DNA of 64,000 bases from an uncultured Psychrobacter sp. (GCF_947488565.1 NZ_CANKZC010000001.1:620001-684000), one strand, 5' to 3'; shown: positions 48,651 through 58,498, counted from the stretch's first letter. The notes: generated by a model not told the origin, from the sequence alone. Program-made: numbers and translations.

Positions 48651-49616
48651 CTACACATAAGGCGCATCTGGGCAATGCGCGGCATTAATCTCCGCTTTAC
48701 TGGGTTGCCGATTAATAGCAATCGGCACTGTCTGCGCCTCCTGCCAATCAATCAATTGCCGCTGCGCAAACTCTACAAGCCAGCCTGCCATCGGCCAATG
48801 TTGCCATTTTTCATAAAAGCGATTGGCATTGATAACGATACTATCTAAATGATTAAGCGGCGGTCTATAGACACTATGCTGTTGATGGTAAATCACATCG
48901 TCAGTTAAATAAAAATCGATATTTAACGCACGCGCCATAAAAGCAAAATCCGTATCTTCAGCGCCATAGCCAACATAATCCGTATCGAAGCCGCCTACCC
49001 GCTCAAACTGACTGCGCATAATAGCAAAACAAAGACTCCAAAATGCGCCATAATCTTGCGTCTGTTTAATAGATTGACCCTGATGCTGTAAATCAAAGTT
49101 ATCGCGATAAGGGTTAAAGACGGACAGCTCATCTAAAAAGTCGACTGCCAATCTACCTTGCTGTAGCTGATTACCCTCATCATCCGTCAAAGGACGTGTC
49201 AGATAACGCGGTTGACCCATGAGTAGTGCATCAGGATGCGCTTGCAGTTTACTATGTAATTGCTCAATAAAGGTTGGCGCGACGATACAATCCACATCCA
49301 AGAAAATCATGGCCTTATGTGTGGCACGCGTAGCGCCAAGATTACGGTTACGACCAATATCGAACGAGACATTACTTGCTAGTCCATTCTCAGTCGCTGT
49401 AGTCGTTGCTATCTTAATAATATTTAAATCGTACTCTGCCAGACGTTGAGGCTCAGCATCGTCATTAACGATAATCACCTCGCTTGGTCTGACACTACCC
49501 TGCGCCAAGCTACCAAGTAGGTTGTAGAGATGCCGATTGCGTCCGTAACAGGTCGTTATTACACTCACAGGAATGGTGTTATGTGCAGGGCTTGCTACTT
49601 GGGGTATGGTAATCAT
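48651..49616 (-). CDS. Family 2 glycosyltransferase with galactosyltransferase-like C-terminus
   Basis: 321 residues. GT-A fold: VSVITTCYGRNRHLYNLLGS then SEVIIVNDDAEP, a LDVDCIV metal (DxD) site, and the late ERVGGFDTDYVGYGAEDTDF block, as in family 7-like C-terminal galactosyltransferase domains. It would add a sugar from a nucleotide donor in the cytoplasm. It is the last of four same-strand glycosyltransferase genes and 38 bases from the previous one. Confidence 0.88.
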   Translation of the reverse strand: MITIPQVASPAHNTIPVSVITTCYGRNRHLYNLLGSLAQGSVRPSEVIIVNDDAEPQRLAEYDLNIIKIATTTATENGLASNVSFDIGRNRNLGATRATHKAMIFLDVDCIVAPTFIEQLHSKLQAHPDALLMGQPRYLTRPLTDDEGNQLQQGRLAVDFLDELSVFNPYRDNFDLQHQGQSIKQTQDYGAFWSLCFAIMRSQFERVGGFDTDYVGYGAEDTDFAFMARALNIDFYLTDDVIYHQQHSVYRPPLNHLDSIVINANRFYEKWQHWPMAGWLVEFAQRQLIDWQEAQTVPIAINRQPSKAEINAAHCPDAPYV

Positions 49617-49654
49617 AAATATCTTCTTTACTTTTATTATTATAAGTTTCTTTG

Positions 49655-50911
49655 TTATTTCTCAGGTTTTAGGCCCAACTGCGGCAATAGCCATTCTTGA
49701 AACCAAGCGTTCACAGAAATATAGTCAGCGATGCTGTCCATAAAATTTTGCGCGGCTTGATTGGTCTGATGATCCGTCAAAGCAGCCTGCTCATTGCTAA
49801 TGGTTTTATCACTCATTGATAAAAAAGACGTTCCATTCTGACTGTCCATATGGGAAGTTTGAGCCATAAACTGCGCCCAGCTAAGCGCACGCCCTCGCTC
49901 AATTAAGGCTTCTGCCATCACTTCTTGCTCACGATGTGGACGCACATCAGGCAGTACCACAAGCGGCGTTGCATAATCATAGACTTGCGCGATACCATTG
50001 AGACCACAGGCCATCAACAGCAAATTACTATAGGCGATAAACGGCGTCACATCATCCACATGGGCGGCGATATCAACACAATGTCTTACTTCTTCATTAA
50101 TAGGGCCAAGAGAGACGATTATAGCGTCTGGTAGCAATTGGCGCAGCTCTGGCAGCTTGGCATCAATCGCTTCATGACCACCATAACCTTTAATCACAGT
50201 GGCTATATGAGTTTTAACACTGGTTTGTGGATTGGCTTTATCATGATCATAGATTGCTTTATCAGCACTTGCGTGCGAGCATAGCTGTTGTTTAGTAGCG
50301 CCATTTTCGCTGAGCGTCATGAGCTTATCTATAAACTCGCTAAAGCTGGGCAGACTTTGGGCTTTGTTTGGCAAAAAATCCAGATATAGTGTTTTTTGGC
50401 GTACCCAGTCTGGCGTTGCAGCGGCTTCTAGCGCTTTAGGATAAGGAGCTAGCAATCCAAGCGCGCCAGCAAAGGCGTTTAAGTGCGGCATATCATCACG
50501 CTCGCCTGCCAGTCTCACATACAAATAAGGCACGCTAGCGGTACGGCACAGCATAGCGACTTCGACACTGACATCGACAATCATCAAATCAATCTGGCGC
50601 TGATAAATAGCATCAAGCAGCTGCCAACTGCGCTTTTGAATATCTTCATTACCCACTGGCGAATAGTGCAAACTGTTTGGCTGCCAGTATTTTCCAGCGC
50701 GCCCTGGCAGCACATCATCTGGCAACTCATCCTCAGCACTCAAACGTACGATTTGCTCATCGGTTATCGTACTGAAGTGATAAGCGTCATTAGGCAAACT
50801 TGTAAACACTGTCATTCGCTGACGCAACTCTGATGGTAGTAAAGCGGCCAATTTATCGGCTTGACGGCAGTGCCCCGAGCCATGGTGATGAGCATAATAG
50901 CCGATACGCAT
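49655..50911 (-). CDS. Glycosyltransferase family 28-like (GT-B)
   Basis: 418 residues. The N-terminal GT-B domain begins MRIGYYAHHHGSGHCRQADK, a nucleotide/acceptor-binding HHGSGH motif. The C-terminal half holds SLGPINEEVRHCVDIAAHVD and LMACGLNGIAQVYDYATPLV with the VLPDVRPHREQEVMAEAL donor-binding segment. A Ser/Asn/Gln-rich insertion sits near residues 360-385. Family assignment is by fold-like motifs and the donor is unknown. It lies in the four-gene glycosyltransferase run. Confidence 0.75.
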   Translation of the reverse strand: MRIGYYAHHHGSGHCRQADKLAALLPSELRQRMTVFTSLPNDAYHFSTITDEQIVRLSAEDELPDDVLPGRAGKYWQPNSLHYSPVGNEDIQKRSWQLLDAIYQRQIDLMIVDVSVEVAMLCRTASVPYLYVRLAGERDDMPHLNAFAGALGLLAPYPKALEAAATPDWVRQKTLYLDFLPNKAQSLPSFSEFIDKLMTLSENGATKQQLCSHASADKAIYDHDKANPQTSVKTHIATVIKGYGGHEAIDAKLPELRQLLPDAIIVSLGPINEEVRHCVDIAAHVDDVTPFIAYSNLLLMACGLNGIAQVYDYATPLVVLPDVRPHREQEVMAEALIERGRALSWAQFMAQTSHMDSQNGTSFLSMSDKTISNEQAALTDHQTNQAAQNFMDSIADYISVNAWFQEWLLPQLGLKPEK

Positions 50912-50977
50912 TATAAAAAGTTCCTAACAGGTTAAGGCAGTCATTGATATTAATGAGAGAATAAAAAAAGAAGAACG

Positions 50978-52183
50978 TTAGACAAACGCCTCTTGAATGC
51001 TGTCGCTATCATCGACCGCTACAGCCTGCTCATATAAGCGCAGATAACCACCAACCATTGCAGCGACGGAACAAAACTGCTCAGCTCGAATGCGACATGC
51101 CTTACGTGATATGTGTTTGATATCATCAAAGGCTTGAATAAAGGCATCTTTATCCATTTTGGGTACGATAATGCCTGTCTTTGGCGTAACGATTTCAGCA
51201 CTTGCACCAACATCAAAACCAATGACTGGGGTGCCACAAGCTAAGCTCTCAGCCAATGTTAAGCCATAAGGCTCATCCCACGTACTGGTAAATAGCATGG
51301 CTGTGACTTGACTTAAGCGCTCATTGATTTGATCTTTACTCAAATGACCAACGTAATCAAATAAAGACTCATCGTTTTTATCTTCTTCTAGTAGCGGCGC
51401 TACATATTCATCAAAGTATTCTTCATTGCTTTTAGGCCCTGCTATAATAAGACGCTTACCTGCCGCTTTACAGTACTCCATCGCCAAATGCGTGCCCTTT
51501 TCAATACAAATGCGCCCGTACCAAAAATATACTTCGTCATCAATTGGGTTTGTATTGGCATTAAATGACTGCACATCAATACCATTGTAGACTACATGCG
51601 ACGGTACAAATTCATCAAACAGCTGCTGCTGATGACCACTAATCGCAGTAAACTGGGTTTGCGTCCCTAAGCGTAGCGTCAATAATGCCAAACGCAGCTG
51701 CGGAAAAATCGGTGTATGAAAGGTGGTAAAGAAGCGTGCACCAAACGTTTGACCCATTGTCATCGGTATATGGTGCAAGCTATGGTTATGTACCACATCA
51801 ATCATACCTTGTTCATCACGGCTAATAATGTCGCGCATGGCTTGCTGATAAACCAAATACTGATATAGCTCTTCGCGGCTCATCCCTACTGAATCATGTT
51901 CGTTGGGATAAACCGTGTTATCAAACTCATCACGAGTCATAAATGGCACCAACGTCGCCCTCGTTTGACTATCAGTATGGGCATAAAGCAATACCTCATG
52001 ACCTTGAGCCACCAACTCATCACAGATCAGTTGAGTAATCATCTCAAGACCGCCTGCATAAGGCTGTGCAATGGGATATAAAGAATGCGCGATAACCGCA
52101 ATACGTAGTACGGAAGCATACTTTGGTTTTGCGTCACTATCATCAGTAATATTTGTTATATCGACAGTAGGGCTAGATAGCAT
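50978..52183 (-). CDS. Family 4 glycosyltransferase
   Basis: 401 residues, GT-B fold. N-terminal SLYPIAQPYAGGLEMITQLI carries the GG acceptor loop. The C-terminal donor domain has FWYGRICIEKGTHLAMEYCK and the family motif SLACGTPVIGFDVGASAEIV with the E(x7)E pair beginning at EPYGLTLAE. It is usually retaining and acts in the cytoplasm. It sits between the processive GT2 gene and the GT28-like gene. Confidence 0.9.
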   Translation of the reverse strand: MLSSPTVDITNITDDSDAKPKYASVLRIAVIAHSLYPIAQPYAGGLEMITQLICDELVAQGHEVLLYAHTDSQTRATLVPFMTRDEFDNTVYPNEHDSVGMSREELYQYLVYQQAMRDIISRDEQGMIDVVHNHSLHHIPMTMGQTFGARFFTTFHTPIFPQLRLALLTLRLGTQTQFTAISGHQQQLFDEFVPSHVVYNGIDVQSFNANTNPIDDEVYFWYGRICIEKGTHLAMEYCKAAGKRLIIAGPKSNEEYFDEYVAPLLEEDKNDESLFDYVGHLSKDQINERLSQVTAMLFTSTWDEPYGLTLAESLACGTPVIGFDVGASAEIVTPKTGIIVPKMDKDAFIQAFDDIKHISRKACRIRAEQFCSVAAMVGGYLRLYEQAVAVDDSDSIQEAFV

Positions 52184-52290
52184 AACGAGTCCAACATAAG
52201 TTAAGGGGGTATGAATCGGCTATGGCAGCAAACAAAACCATAGCCATCAAAATTGACAATGTCTAATGGCCAGACGTGAATAAGCCGGCG

Positions 52291-54213
52291 CTAAAAATTT
52301 ACAGTATTATCATCTTCAAACGATTTTTTTTCGTTAAGACGGACTATGCGCGAATGAGACAGGTTTTTAGCGAAGGTATTCTTAACCGTTACAGCTTTAT
52401 TAGTTACAGAGCGCTTCTCATAACCATAATTGACCAGCATGACTTTGGCCGCCCATATCTTTAAAATACAAACCACTATCGCACAGCCAAATAATAGCGG
52501 TGAGTACAGCAATGAAAATGGCGATACAATGATAGCTGTGGTTATATTTAGCATTAGTAGCACTTTAGGCATTGCCATCAGGTTAGCCACATAAACTGAC
52601 TTACGTGTACGTACAAGTGCCTGTTTTGGAGTACAGATAAAGGGCTTTTTTTGGCCCCAAAGCACAGGCCACCATGATAAAGCACCAAGTTCCCAAAAAT
52701 TTAGATGTAACGCCCAAGCTCGAAGTCGACTGCCTAAGCTTGGTGCCACGCCATGGTCAGTTTGCTGATTAAGCGGAGCCTTGTCTTGCATATAAGCCCA
52801 TAAGCGTCTACCCAAAAATATTGCATAGCTTGCATACACCGCATATAAAGGAGCCAGCAAAGCATGAATGTTGAGACTGGTGCTAAATAGTAGCGCACCT
52901 GTAATGATAAGTAGCGTCAACAACTGCAAGACAATAAATATCCCTGTAAAGTTCACCCATGCGCTCAGTTGTGATACATGTGCACCCATATAGGCTAGGC
53001 GTTCGTTAAGCCTCTTACTTCTAGATGAGCTTGGCGCAGATGAATTTGATACCGTAGAAAAGTAAGTGTTTAGCACCTGCATATTACCGTAGATCCAACG
53101 ACGGCGTTGACTCATTAGATCATGCAAGGTAGTCGGTAACAGACCGGTCGCAATGACTTCAGGTATAAACCGAGTACGCAAACCGCGACCATGCATCAGC
53201 ACTCCCATCTGTGCATCTTCGGTAATCGACGCACCTGACCAACCGCCCATCGCTAGAAGCGCACGACGACGAATAACGGCATAAGTCCCTGTCGATAGTG
53301 CACGCTGACGGTTAAATGAGCGATACAAATGATGATTGAAATAATGGTTCAATTCACTATGGACATCAGCTTTTCCTGCATCACGGTAAAACTGTGGAAA
53401 CTGCAATAGCGCATGGTCTGGATAACGCTCAATGGCCTTTGCAATGGACATACGCGCTTGCGGCAATGCTTGATAGTCACTATCGACTACAACCACGTGA
53501 CTACATTCAGGGTCCATAAGACCTAGTGCCAGGTTAAGCGCACCTGCTTTAAAGCCAGCCACCGCATCGATATGATAAAAATGCACGTTGCAGCTTGCAT
53601 CAAGACTGGCACAAAACTGTGCCAAAGGCTCATACAAGGATGTTTGGGTATTGTTGTTATCGACAATTAAAATCTCATCATCGTCCGCTTTGATTGCCAA
53701 CAACGACTTAATAGTATCAATAACCATGTTTGCCGGCTCAGCACGAGTCATTAGCTGAAAGCTCAAACGTACTAGAGCATCCGTACTGCCCTGTTTGTTA
53801 TTATTTAATGCTCCTTTATATATTCGATTATTTTTCTTATTTAAGACGGTCTCTTTATAATTATTATCTCTAAAAACATTACTATGCTCTTCTCTTTCCT
53901 GTTTATTGATCGGTGTTTCAAAGCTATCTGTCTCAAAGCTATCTGTTTCAAAGCTATCTGTTTCAAAACTATCTAAGTTATAACCAGTTGGACGATCAAT
54001 TTTTGATATATCATTCTTAGTTAAATTTAAACCAGTCGCATTTTCTTCTACGTCCCTTATACCAGTATGGCGATTGGCAGCTATCTTTTTCATACCAGCT
54101 CTCCTTCTTGTATCTTTTGCTATAGCATTCCTCTTTATAGCACTCTGTCTGATGACCTCCTCACTTACAGATAACGGCGTTCTTGTAGCATAGTTTGTAT
54201 TGTTAATGCTCAT
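52291..54213 (-). CDS. Large membrane glycosyltransferase family 2 (processive synthase type)
   Basis: 640 residues. A disordered N-terminal region (about 1-140) contains four exact DSFET repeats at 81-100. The GT-A domain has DDEILIVDNNN, the VVVDSDYQ metal site, ITEDAQMGVLMHGRG with the catalytic Asp and the QRRRW motif. Membrane helices follow (about 400-620). ED plus QxxRW is the pattern of processive synthases such as cellulose or curdlan synthase, but no polymer can be named. It is first in the glycosyltransferase operon. Confidence 0.88.
   Translation of the reverse strand: MSINNTNYATRTPLSVSEEVIRQSAIKRNAIAKDTRRRAGMKKIAANRHTGIRDVEENATGLNLTKNDISKIDRPTGYNLDSFETDSFETDSFETDSFETPINKQEREEHSNVFRDNNYKETVLNKKNNRIYKGALNNNKQGSTDALVRLSFQLMTRAEPANMVIDTIKSLLAIKADDDEILIVDNNNTQTSLYEPLAQFCASLDASCNVHFYHIDAVAGFKAGALNLALGLMDPECSHVVVVDSDYQALPQARMSIAKAIERYPDHALLQFPQFYRDAGKADVHSELNHYFNHHLYRSFNRQRALSTGTYAVIRRRALLAMGGWSGASITEDAQMGVLMHGRGLRTRFIPEVIATGLLPTTLHDLMSQRRRWIYGNMQVLNTYFSTVSNSSAPSSSRSKRLNERLAYMGAHVSQLSAWVNFTGIFIVLQLLTLLIITGALLFSTSLNIHALLAPLYAVYASYAIFLGRRLWAYMQDKAPLNQQTDHGVAPSLGSRLRAWALHLNFWELGALSWWPVLWGQKKPFICTPKQALVRTRKSVYVANLMAMPKVLLMLNITTAIIVSPFSLLYSPLLFGCAIVVCILKIWAAKVMLVNYGYEKRSVTNKAVTVKNTFAKNLSHSRIVRLNEKKSFEDDNTVNF
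53916..53975 (-). repeat. Four tandem 15-base repeats coding for DSFET
   Basis: Four units of TTTCAAAGCTATCTG type (minus strand reads Asp-Ser-Phe-Glu-Thr each) at 53916-53930, 53931-53945, 53946-53960 and 53961-53975. The first three differ by one base; the fourth differs by two or three. The unit is in frame, so copy number can change without a frameshift. Confidence 0.9.
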
Positions 54214-54802
54214 GTCTTGTTCCTGTGTTCACCCATCAACTTAAAAAAGATTAAGACAAAAATAGAAACGTTTCGGTCTCTATTGTTGTGGTAATGCATT
54301 TACGAGTTAGAGGGTCAACGCCTGTATAGATATGTACTTAATTGACACTCAGCTTTTACTGATATATAAATTTTTCTGAGCAATATTTGTAGTTATTCTT
54401 ACTATTTATTTGTATGAAGTTTTATAATAGTTGAAATAAATAGTAGAGTTTACGTATGAAATGTACATAACAACCTAGTAGTGTAACGTCACGTAATTAT
54501 TGTAAAAGTCTCGCTTTATTAGCTACTTAGCGTCCATATAAACTCATTTATCGTCTTTGTAGTATGGATAGTCTTGTTTGGTTGTTAGCTTTTATAAACG
54601 ATAGTAAACGTCGTGTTGAATCTCATACGTTTGATGTTATTACAAAGTATCGTAACGACACTTAAACTATAGAGAATCCGTTTAATGGGTTTATTTTGTA
54701 CAAAAAAATACCGCAACTATCAGACATAGTAGCGGTATCTAGATTTACTGTCGCTTAACCAAACAAAGTTGGTTTGTAGCTCAAGTTAGCTTATCTTATA
54801 AA
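54214..54802. other. Intergenic region between the glycosyltransferase operon and gdhA
   Basis: About 590 bases, AT-rich, with the glycosyltransferase promoter region at the left and the gdhA terminator at the right. I see no open reading frame or operator with support. Confidence 0.4.
54701..54738 (-). terminator. Terminator of gdhA
   Basis: On the minus strand ATACCGCTACTAT pairs with ATAGTTGCGGTAT (13 bases, one mismatch) with a 5-base loop and then T7. It starts about 65 bases after the gdhA stop. Confidence 0.8.
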
Positions 54803-56149
54803 TTAGTTTAAAATGCCATACGCCACGAGGGCATCAGCGACGCGTTTAAAGCCTACGATATTGGCTCCTGCCATATAGTCAATATAGCCATCATCAGTCT
54901 GACCATATTTCTCTGATGCGTCAGCTGCACAATCATGGATGTCTTTCATAATAAGCTTTAGACGCTCATCGATTTGCTCAAAACTCTTATATTGACGGAC
55001 CGAGTTCTGTGACATCTCAAGCGCTGACACAGCGACTCCTCCCGCATTGGCGGCTTTTCCTGGCGCATAATGTACGCGATGTAGACAAATGTAGTCTGCT
55101 GCCTTAGCGGTCAATGGCATATTAGCGCCTTCAACAACATATTTGACGCCATTTTCGACCATAAGTTTGGCATCATCTTCATCAACCTCGTTTTGAGTCG
55201 CTGATGGTATCGCAATATCTCCTTTGATACCCCACGGCTTTTGACCCTCGAACCATTCGCCGCCATGAACATCGACATAATCAGCTAGCGGTTTACTTTG
55301 TTCTTTCTGGTTTTTTAGCCAATCAATTTTTTCTTGATCAAAGCCTTTTTCATCATACAAGGTGCCCTTTGAGTCAGACACCGTGATTGCGATGCCTCCG
55401 AGCATACAGACTTTTTCAGCGGCATGTAATGAGACATTGCCCGCGCCTGATATTAATACCTTTTTACCTTTAATACCTTCATTTTGTGCTGTGAGCATAT
55501 TTTCTAAGAAGTAGACAGCACCATAGCCTGTGGCTTCTGTACGCATTAAGCTACCACCAAAACCCACACCTTTGCCAGTCAATACGCCGCCATGCTCATG
55601 AGTTAGGTTTTTGTACATTGCAAACATGTAGCTTACTTCGCGGCCTCCCACACCAATATCACCAGCGGGTACATCGACGTCTTTATTTACGTAGTGATGC
55701 AGCTCACGCATAAAGGCATAACAAAACCGGCGAATCTCGCTATCTGATTTTCCTTTAGGATCAAAGTCCGAACCACCTTTACCGCCGCCCATAGGCAAAC
55801 CAGTTAAAGCATTTTTGAAGATTTGTTCAAAGCCTAAGAACTTCAACACGGATTGGTTGACAGTAGGATGGAACCGTACGCCGCCTTTATAAGGGCCTAA
55901 GGCATTACTAAACTGTACCCGCCAGCCACGATTGACTTGAACCTCACCTTTGTCGTTCTCCCAATTGATACGAAAAGCGATAACACGATCAGGCTCTACT
56001 AGGCGCTCAAATATTTTGAATTTTTCGTATTGAGGATGAGCATCATATAAAGGGGTAATGGTAAGAGCAACTTCCTTAACCGCTTGAATAAATTCAGGTT
56101 GATGGGCGTAGCGTGATTCGATTTTTTCAATGACCTGACTAATACTCAT
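54803..56149 (-). CDS. gdhA: NADP-type glutamate dehydrogenase
   Basis: 448 residues, close to the E. coli enzyme (447). It makes glutamate from 2-oxoglutarate and ammonium. N-terminal hexameric GDH features: FRINWENDKGEVQVNRGWRV, GPYKGGVRFHP, LTGLPMGGGKGGSDFDPKGK with the catalytic Lys, and PAGDIGVGGREVSYMFAMYK. The dinucleotide fold has VLISGAGNVSLHAAEK. The Rossmann loop ending in SDS fits NADP rather than NAD. AAGGAAG lies 7 bases before the ATG. Single gene. Confidence 0.97.
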   Translation of the reverse strand: MSISQVIEKIESRYAHQPEFIQAVKEVALTITPLYDAHPQYEKFKIFERLVEPDRVIAFRINWENDKGEVQVNRGWRVQFSNALGPYKGGVRFHPTVNQSVLKFLGFEQIFKNALTGLPMGGGKGGSDFDPKGKSDSEIRRFCYAFMRELHHYVNKDVDVPAGDIGVGGREVSYMFAMYKNLTHEHGGVLTGKGVGFGGSLMRTEATGYGAVYFLENMLTAQNEGIKGKKVLISGAGNVSLHAAEKVCMLGGIAITVSDSKGTLYDEKGFDQEKIDWLKNQKEQSKPLADYVDVHGGEWFEGQKPWGIKGDIAIPSATQNEVDEDDAKLMVENGVKYVVEGANMPLTAKAADYICLHRVHYAPGKAANAGGVAVSALEMSQNSVRQYKSFEQIDERLKLIMKDIHDCAADASEKYGQTDDGYIDYMAGANIVGFKRVADALVAYGILN

Positions 56150-56832
56150 ATATCTTCCTTAACTATAGAACGTGTGGTCGTGCTGAATTACATCCCTACC
56201 ATGTCGTCTTTACAAAACGATCATATTGTAGATACTGATGCAGGATTGGCTTTTTTACAGTAAATAAAAGGCTAGCGGATTTAATAACCCATAAGTTGAG
56301 CAACCGATAGGCGTTGTGACATTGATAGATTAGATCTACTACATATTATTGTGAGACTACGGTTTGAAAATACTGATTGTGCATAGATGGGATAGATATG
56401 ACAAAGACAGTAATTATAGTGCGCAGCATATGCGGTCAGAACGATTGGTTGCTTGATAGCTCTTATTTAATTTACCTTGCTACTGAAAAAAGTCAATCCC
56501 GTATTGCAATATAAATGCTACCAATTATGAATGACTATAATTTTAAACCCACCTGTCACCATACAACCCTTTGATTTTTATACCATATTAAAACAGATAA
56601 CGGTATCAGCGGTATCAAAAACAAAACAAAAGGTAAAAAAACCGGCTTAATTCTAATAATTCTAATAATTCTATATCAATATAAAGAGTATGGGTTTATA
56701 ATAATCCACATTGCTAGTAGGGTATTATAATCGTTTACCTGAATACATCGTTTACCTGAGTACAAGACTCCTTTTTAACTTTACCAACGAATGGCATATG
56801 ACCATTTAACTATAAGGGATTGTGAGATATCT
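56150..56832. other. Intergenic region between gdhA and the Roadblock operon
   Basis: About 680 bases, AT-rich, holding the divergent promoters. TAATTCTAATAATTCTA (near 56651-56670) is a small direct repeat of TAATTCTAA. No gene is supported. Confidence 0.4.
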
Positions 56833-57195
56833 ATGCGTACAGATACGTTCCAACAAATACTAGAAGACCTCAATAGCTCATCAGCAGATGTCGAAGCGTC
56901 TGCTCTAATCTCAAATGATGGCTTAATGATAGCGTCAGCGTTACCGACAGGCATCGATGAAGACCGCGTTGGCGCTATGTCAGCTGCGCTTTTATCACTA
57001 GGTGATCGTGCTGGTCGCGAGTTGGCTCGAGGCAGTATTGACCGAATCATGATTCAAGGTGAAAAAGGCTACGTAATCACCACTTCATCGGGTGATGAAG
57101 CAGTCCTTACGATCATGGCCAAGCCAAATGCCAAACTGGGATTGATTTTTTTGGATATTAAGCGTGCATCAGAGGCACTAGCAAAGCTCATCTAA
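56833..57195 (+). CDS. Roadblock/LC7 domain protein
   Basis: 120 residues from the ATG at 56833. The whole protein is one Roadblock domain: FQQILEDLNSSSADVEASAL, ISNDGLMIASALPTG, SAALLSLGDRAGRELARG and VLTIMAKPNAKLGLIFLDIK. In bacteria these dimers often act as partners of Ras-like GTPases (MglB with MglA) or as regulatory modules. No GTPase gene is found here. An ATG at 56791 would add 14 residues but has no better start context. It opens a five-gene operon with short gaps. Confidence 0.88.
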   Translation: MRTDTFQQILEDLNSSSADVEASALISNDGLMIASALPTGIDEDRVGAMSAALLSLGDRAGRELARGSIDRIMIQGEKGYVITTSSGDEAVLTIMAKPNAKLGLIFLDIKRASEALAKLI

Positions 57196-57244
57196 ACAGA
57201 CTTAGATAACCGAGAATTTAGAACAGTAAATATAGGAAATACTT

Positions 57245-57739
57245 ATGGGCTCTCCACTTTTAGATGCTGCAAAGCCTGACATACCAGCTAAAGAAGTTAG
57301 CATAACCTATCATGACGGTGTCTCACGTACGATTTATGATTCGGGGATCGAGCGTCCCTACCCTGATGGTAAGCTTATCGTCTCACGTACTGACTTGGAT
57401 GGTCATCTTACCCATGTAAACGATGCTTTCGTTGAAATCAGTGGCTATACGATAGATGAGCTGATCGGTCAACAGCACTATATCTTGCGCCACCCTGATA
57501 TGCCAAGTGCCGCCTACCAAGACTTATGGCAGACGGTAAAATCAGGACAAAAATGGCACGGCTACGTCAAAAACCTGTGCAAAGATGGTAGCCACTATTG
57601 GGTGTATGCAACGGTCGTTCCTAACATACGCCGCGGACAGACCGTCGGTTATACCTCTGTACGCCGTCAGCCGTCACGTCGCAAGATAGAAGCCGCGATC
57701 ACGCAATATGCTCAAATGAAACAGAATGAGGAAGGTTAA
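57245..57739 (+). CDS. Soluble Aer-like PAS domain protein
   Basis: 164 residues, no membrane helix. One PAS domain (about 40-140): SRTDLDGHLTHVNDAFVEIS, GYTIDELIGQQHYILRHPDM, then KNLCKDGSHYWVYATVVPNI and GYTSVRRQPSRRKIEAAI. This follows E. coli Aer closely, including RHPDMP, the block that contacts FAD, and the KNxxKxGxHYWVxAxxVP stretch. Aer senses redox state through FAD, so this may be a soluble redox sensor. It lacks the HAMP and receptor parts. AGGAAA precedes the ATG; the next gene starts 3 bases after its stop. Confidence 0.9.
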   Translation: MGSPLLDAAKPDIPAKEVSITYHDGVSRTIYDSGIERPYPDGKLIVSRTDLDGHLTHVNDAFVEISGYTIDELIGQQHYILRHPDMPSAAYQDLWQTVKSGQKWHGYVKNLCKDGSHYWVYATVVPNIRRGQTVGYTSVRRQPSRRKIEAAITQYAQMKQNEEG

Positions 57740-57742
57740 ACC

Positions 57743-58498
57743 ATGAACGAAAAAACCTATAACCTATTAATCGCTCCTGATTTTTCGCCTGATCGTTTTG
57801 CAGGCTGGCACATGTTTAATACCTTGATTCAAAAGCGTGCTGACATTCACTTGCATCTCAATACGCCCACCTCTCATGTTGAGCAAGAAGAGATGGTCAA
57901 TGCTGGTAACATACATATTATCTATGCCAACCCCTTTGACGCTGCTGCTTTGATTCGGGAAAAAGGCTATCGCGCCATTGCGCGTCCCATCGGCAAATCA
58001 GATGAAATGGTAATTGCCGCGTCTGCCAATAGTGATATTAAGCGCTTAGAGGATTTGACCAAAGGCGCGTCTGTCGCTATGGCAGACAACCGTGATGTAA
58101 AGCTTATCGGTCTGCGCTTATTAGAAGCGGTAGATTTAGAAGAGTCCGATCTCATCTGGGAGGTAACCGAAAACTATCAAGCGGCAGCAAGGCAGGTCAT
58201 CAAAGGTGACGCTCAAGTGGCGTTTTTCTTAGCAGAAATCTTTCACAGCTTCTCACGTTTGACTAAAGCACAACTGTCAGTGCTGATCGAAAGTGATCTG
58301 GCAGATATTAGCCATATATTACTGATTAAAGATGACTTCGCTGATGCCCAGGCATTGAGTCAGGCGTTACTGGCCTTTCATCAAGATGATAGCGGTAAAG
58401 AAGCACTGACCGAGCTTGGTATGCCGCAAGGGTTTGAGGCAATGAGTGAAGAAGATGGTGAGTTTATGTTAGATCTGATGGAAACCTTGCTCGATTAA
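57743..58498 (+). CDS. PhnD-like substrate-binding protein without signal peptide
   Basis: 251 residues. The pattern YNLLIAPDFSPDRFAGWHMF, IIYANPFDAAALIREKGYRA, VIAASANSDIKRLEDLTKGA and AARQVIKGDAQVAFFLAEIF is that of the PhnD/SsuA/transferrin-like binding fold. There is no signal sequence or lipobox, so it is likely cytoplasmic, unlike ABC transporter partners. It may bind a small ligand for signalling. GAGGAAGG lies 7 bases before the ATG; it almost abuts the PAS gene. Confidence 0.8.
   Translation: MNEKTYNLLIAPDFSPDRFAGWHMFNTLIQKRADIHLHLNTPTSHVEQEEMVNAGNIHIIYANPFDAAALIREKGYRAIARPIGKSDEMVIAASANSDIKRLEDLTKGASVAMADNRDVKLIGLRLLEAVDLEESDLIWEVTENYQAAARQVIKGDAQVAFFLAEIFHSFSRLTKAQLSVLIESDLADISHILLIKDDFADAQALSQALLAFHQDDSGKEALTELGMPQGFEAMSEEDGEFMLDLMETLLD

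Noticed and set aside
53916-53975. Short regular repeats as a CRISPR array
   Set aside because: The units are contiguous without spacers and encode DSFET in frame.
56833-57195. Complete MglA/MglB polarity pair
   Set aside because: Only the Roadblock (MglB-like) part is present; no Ras-like GTPase is encoded in this window.
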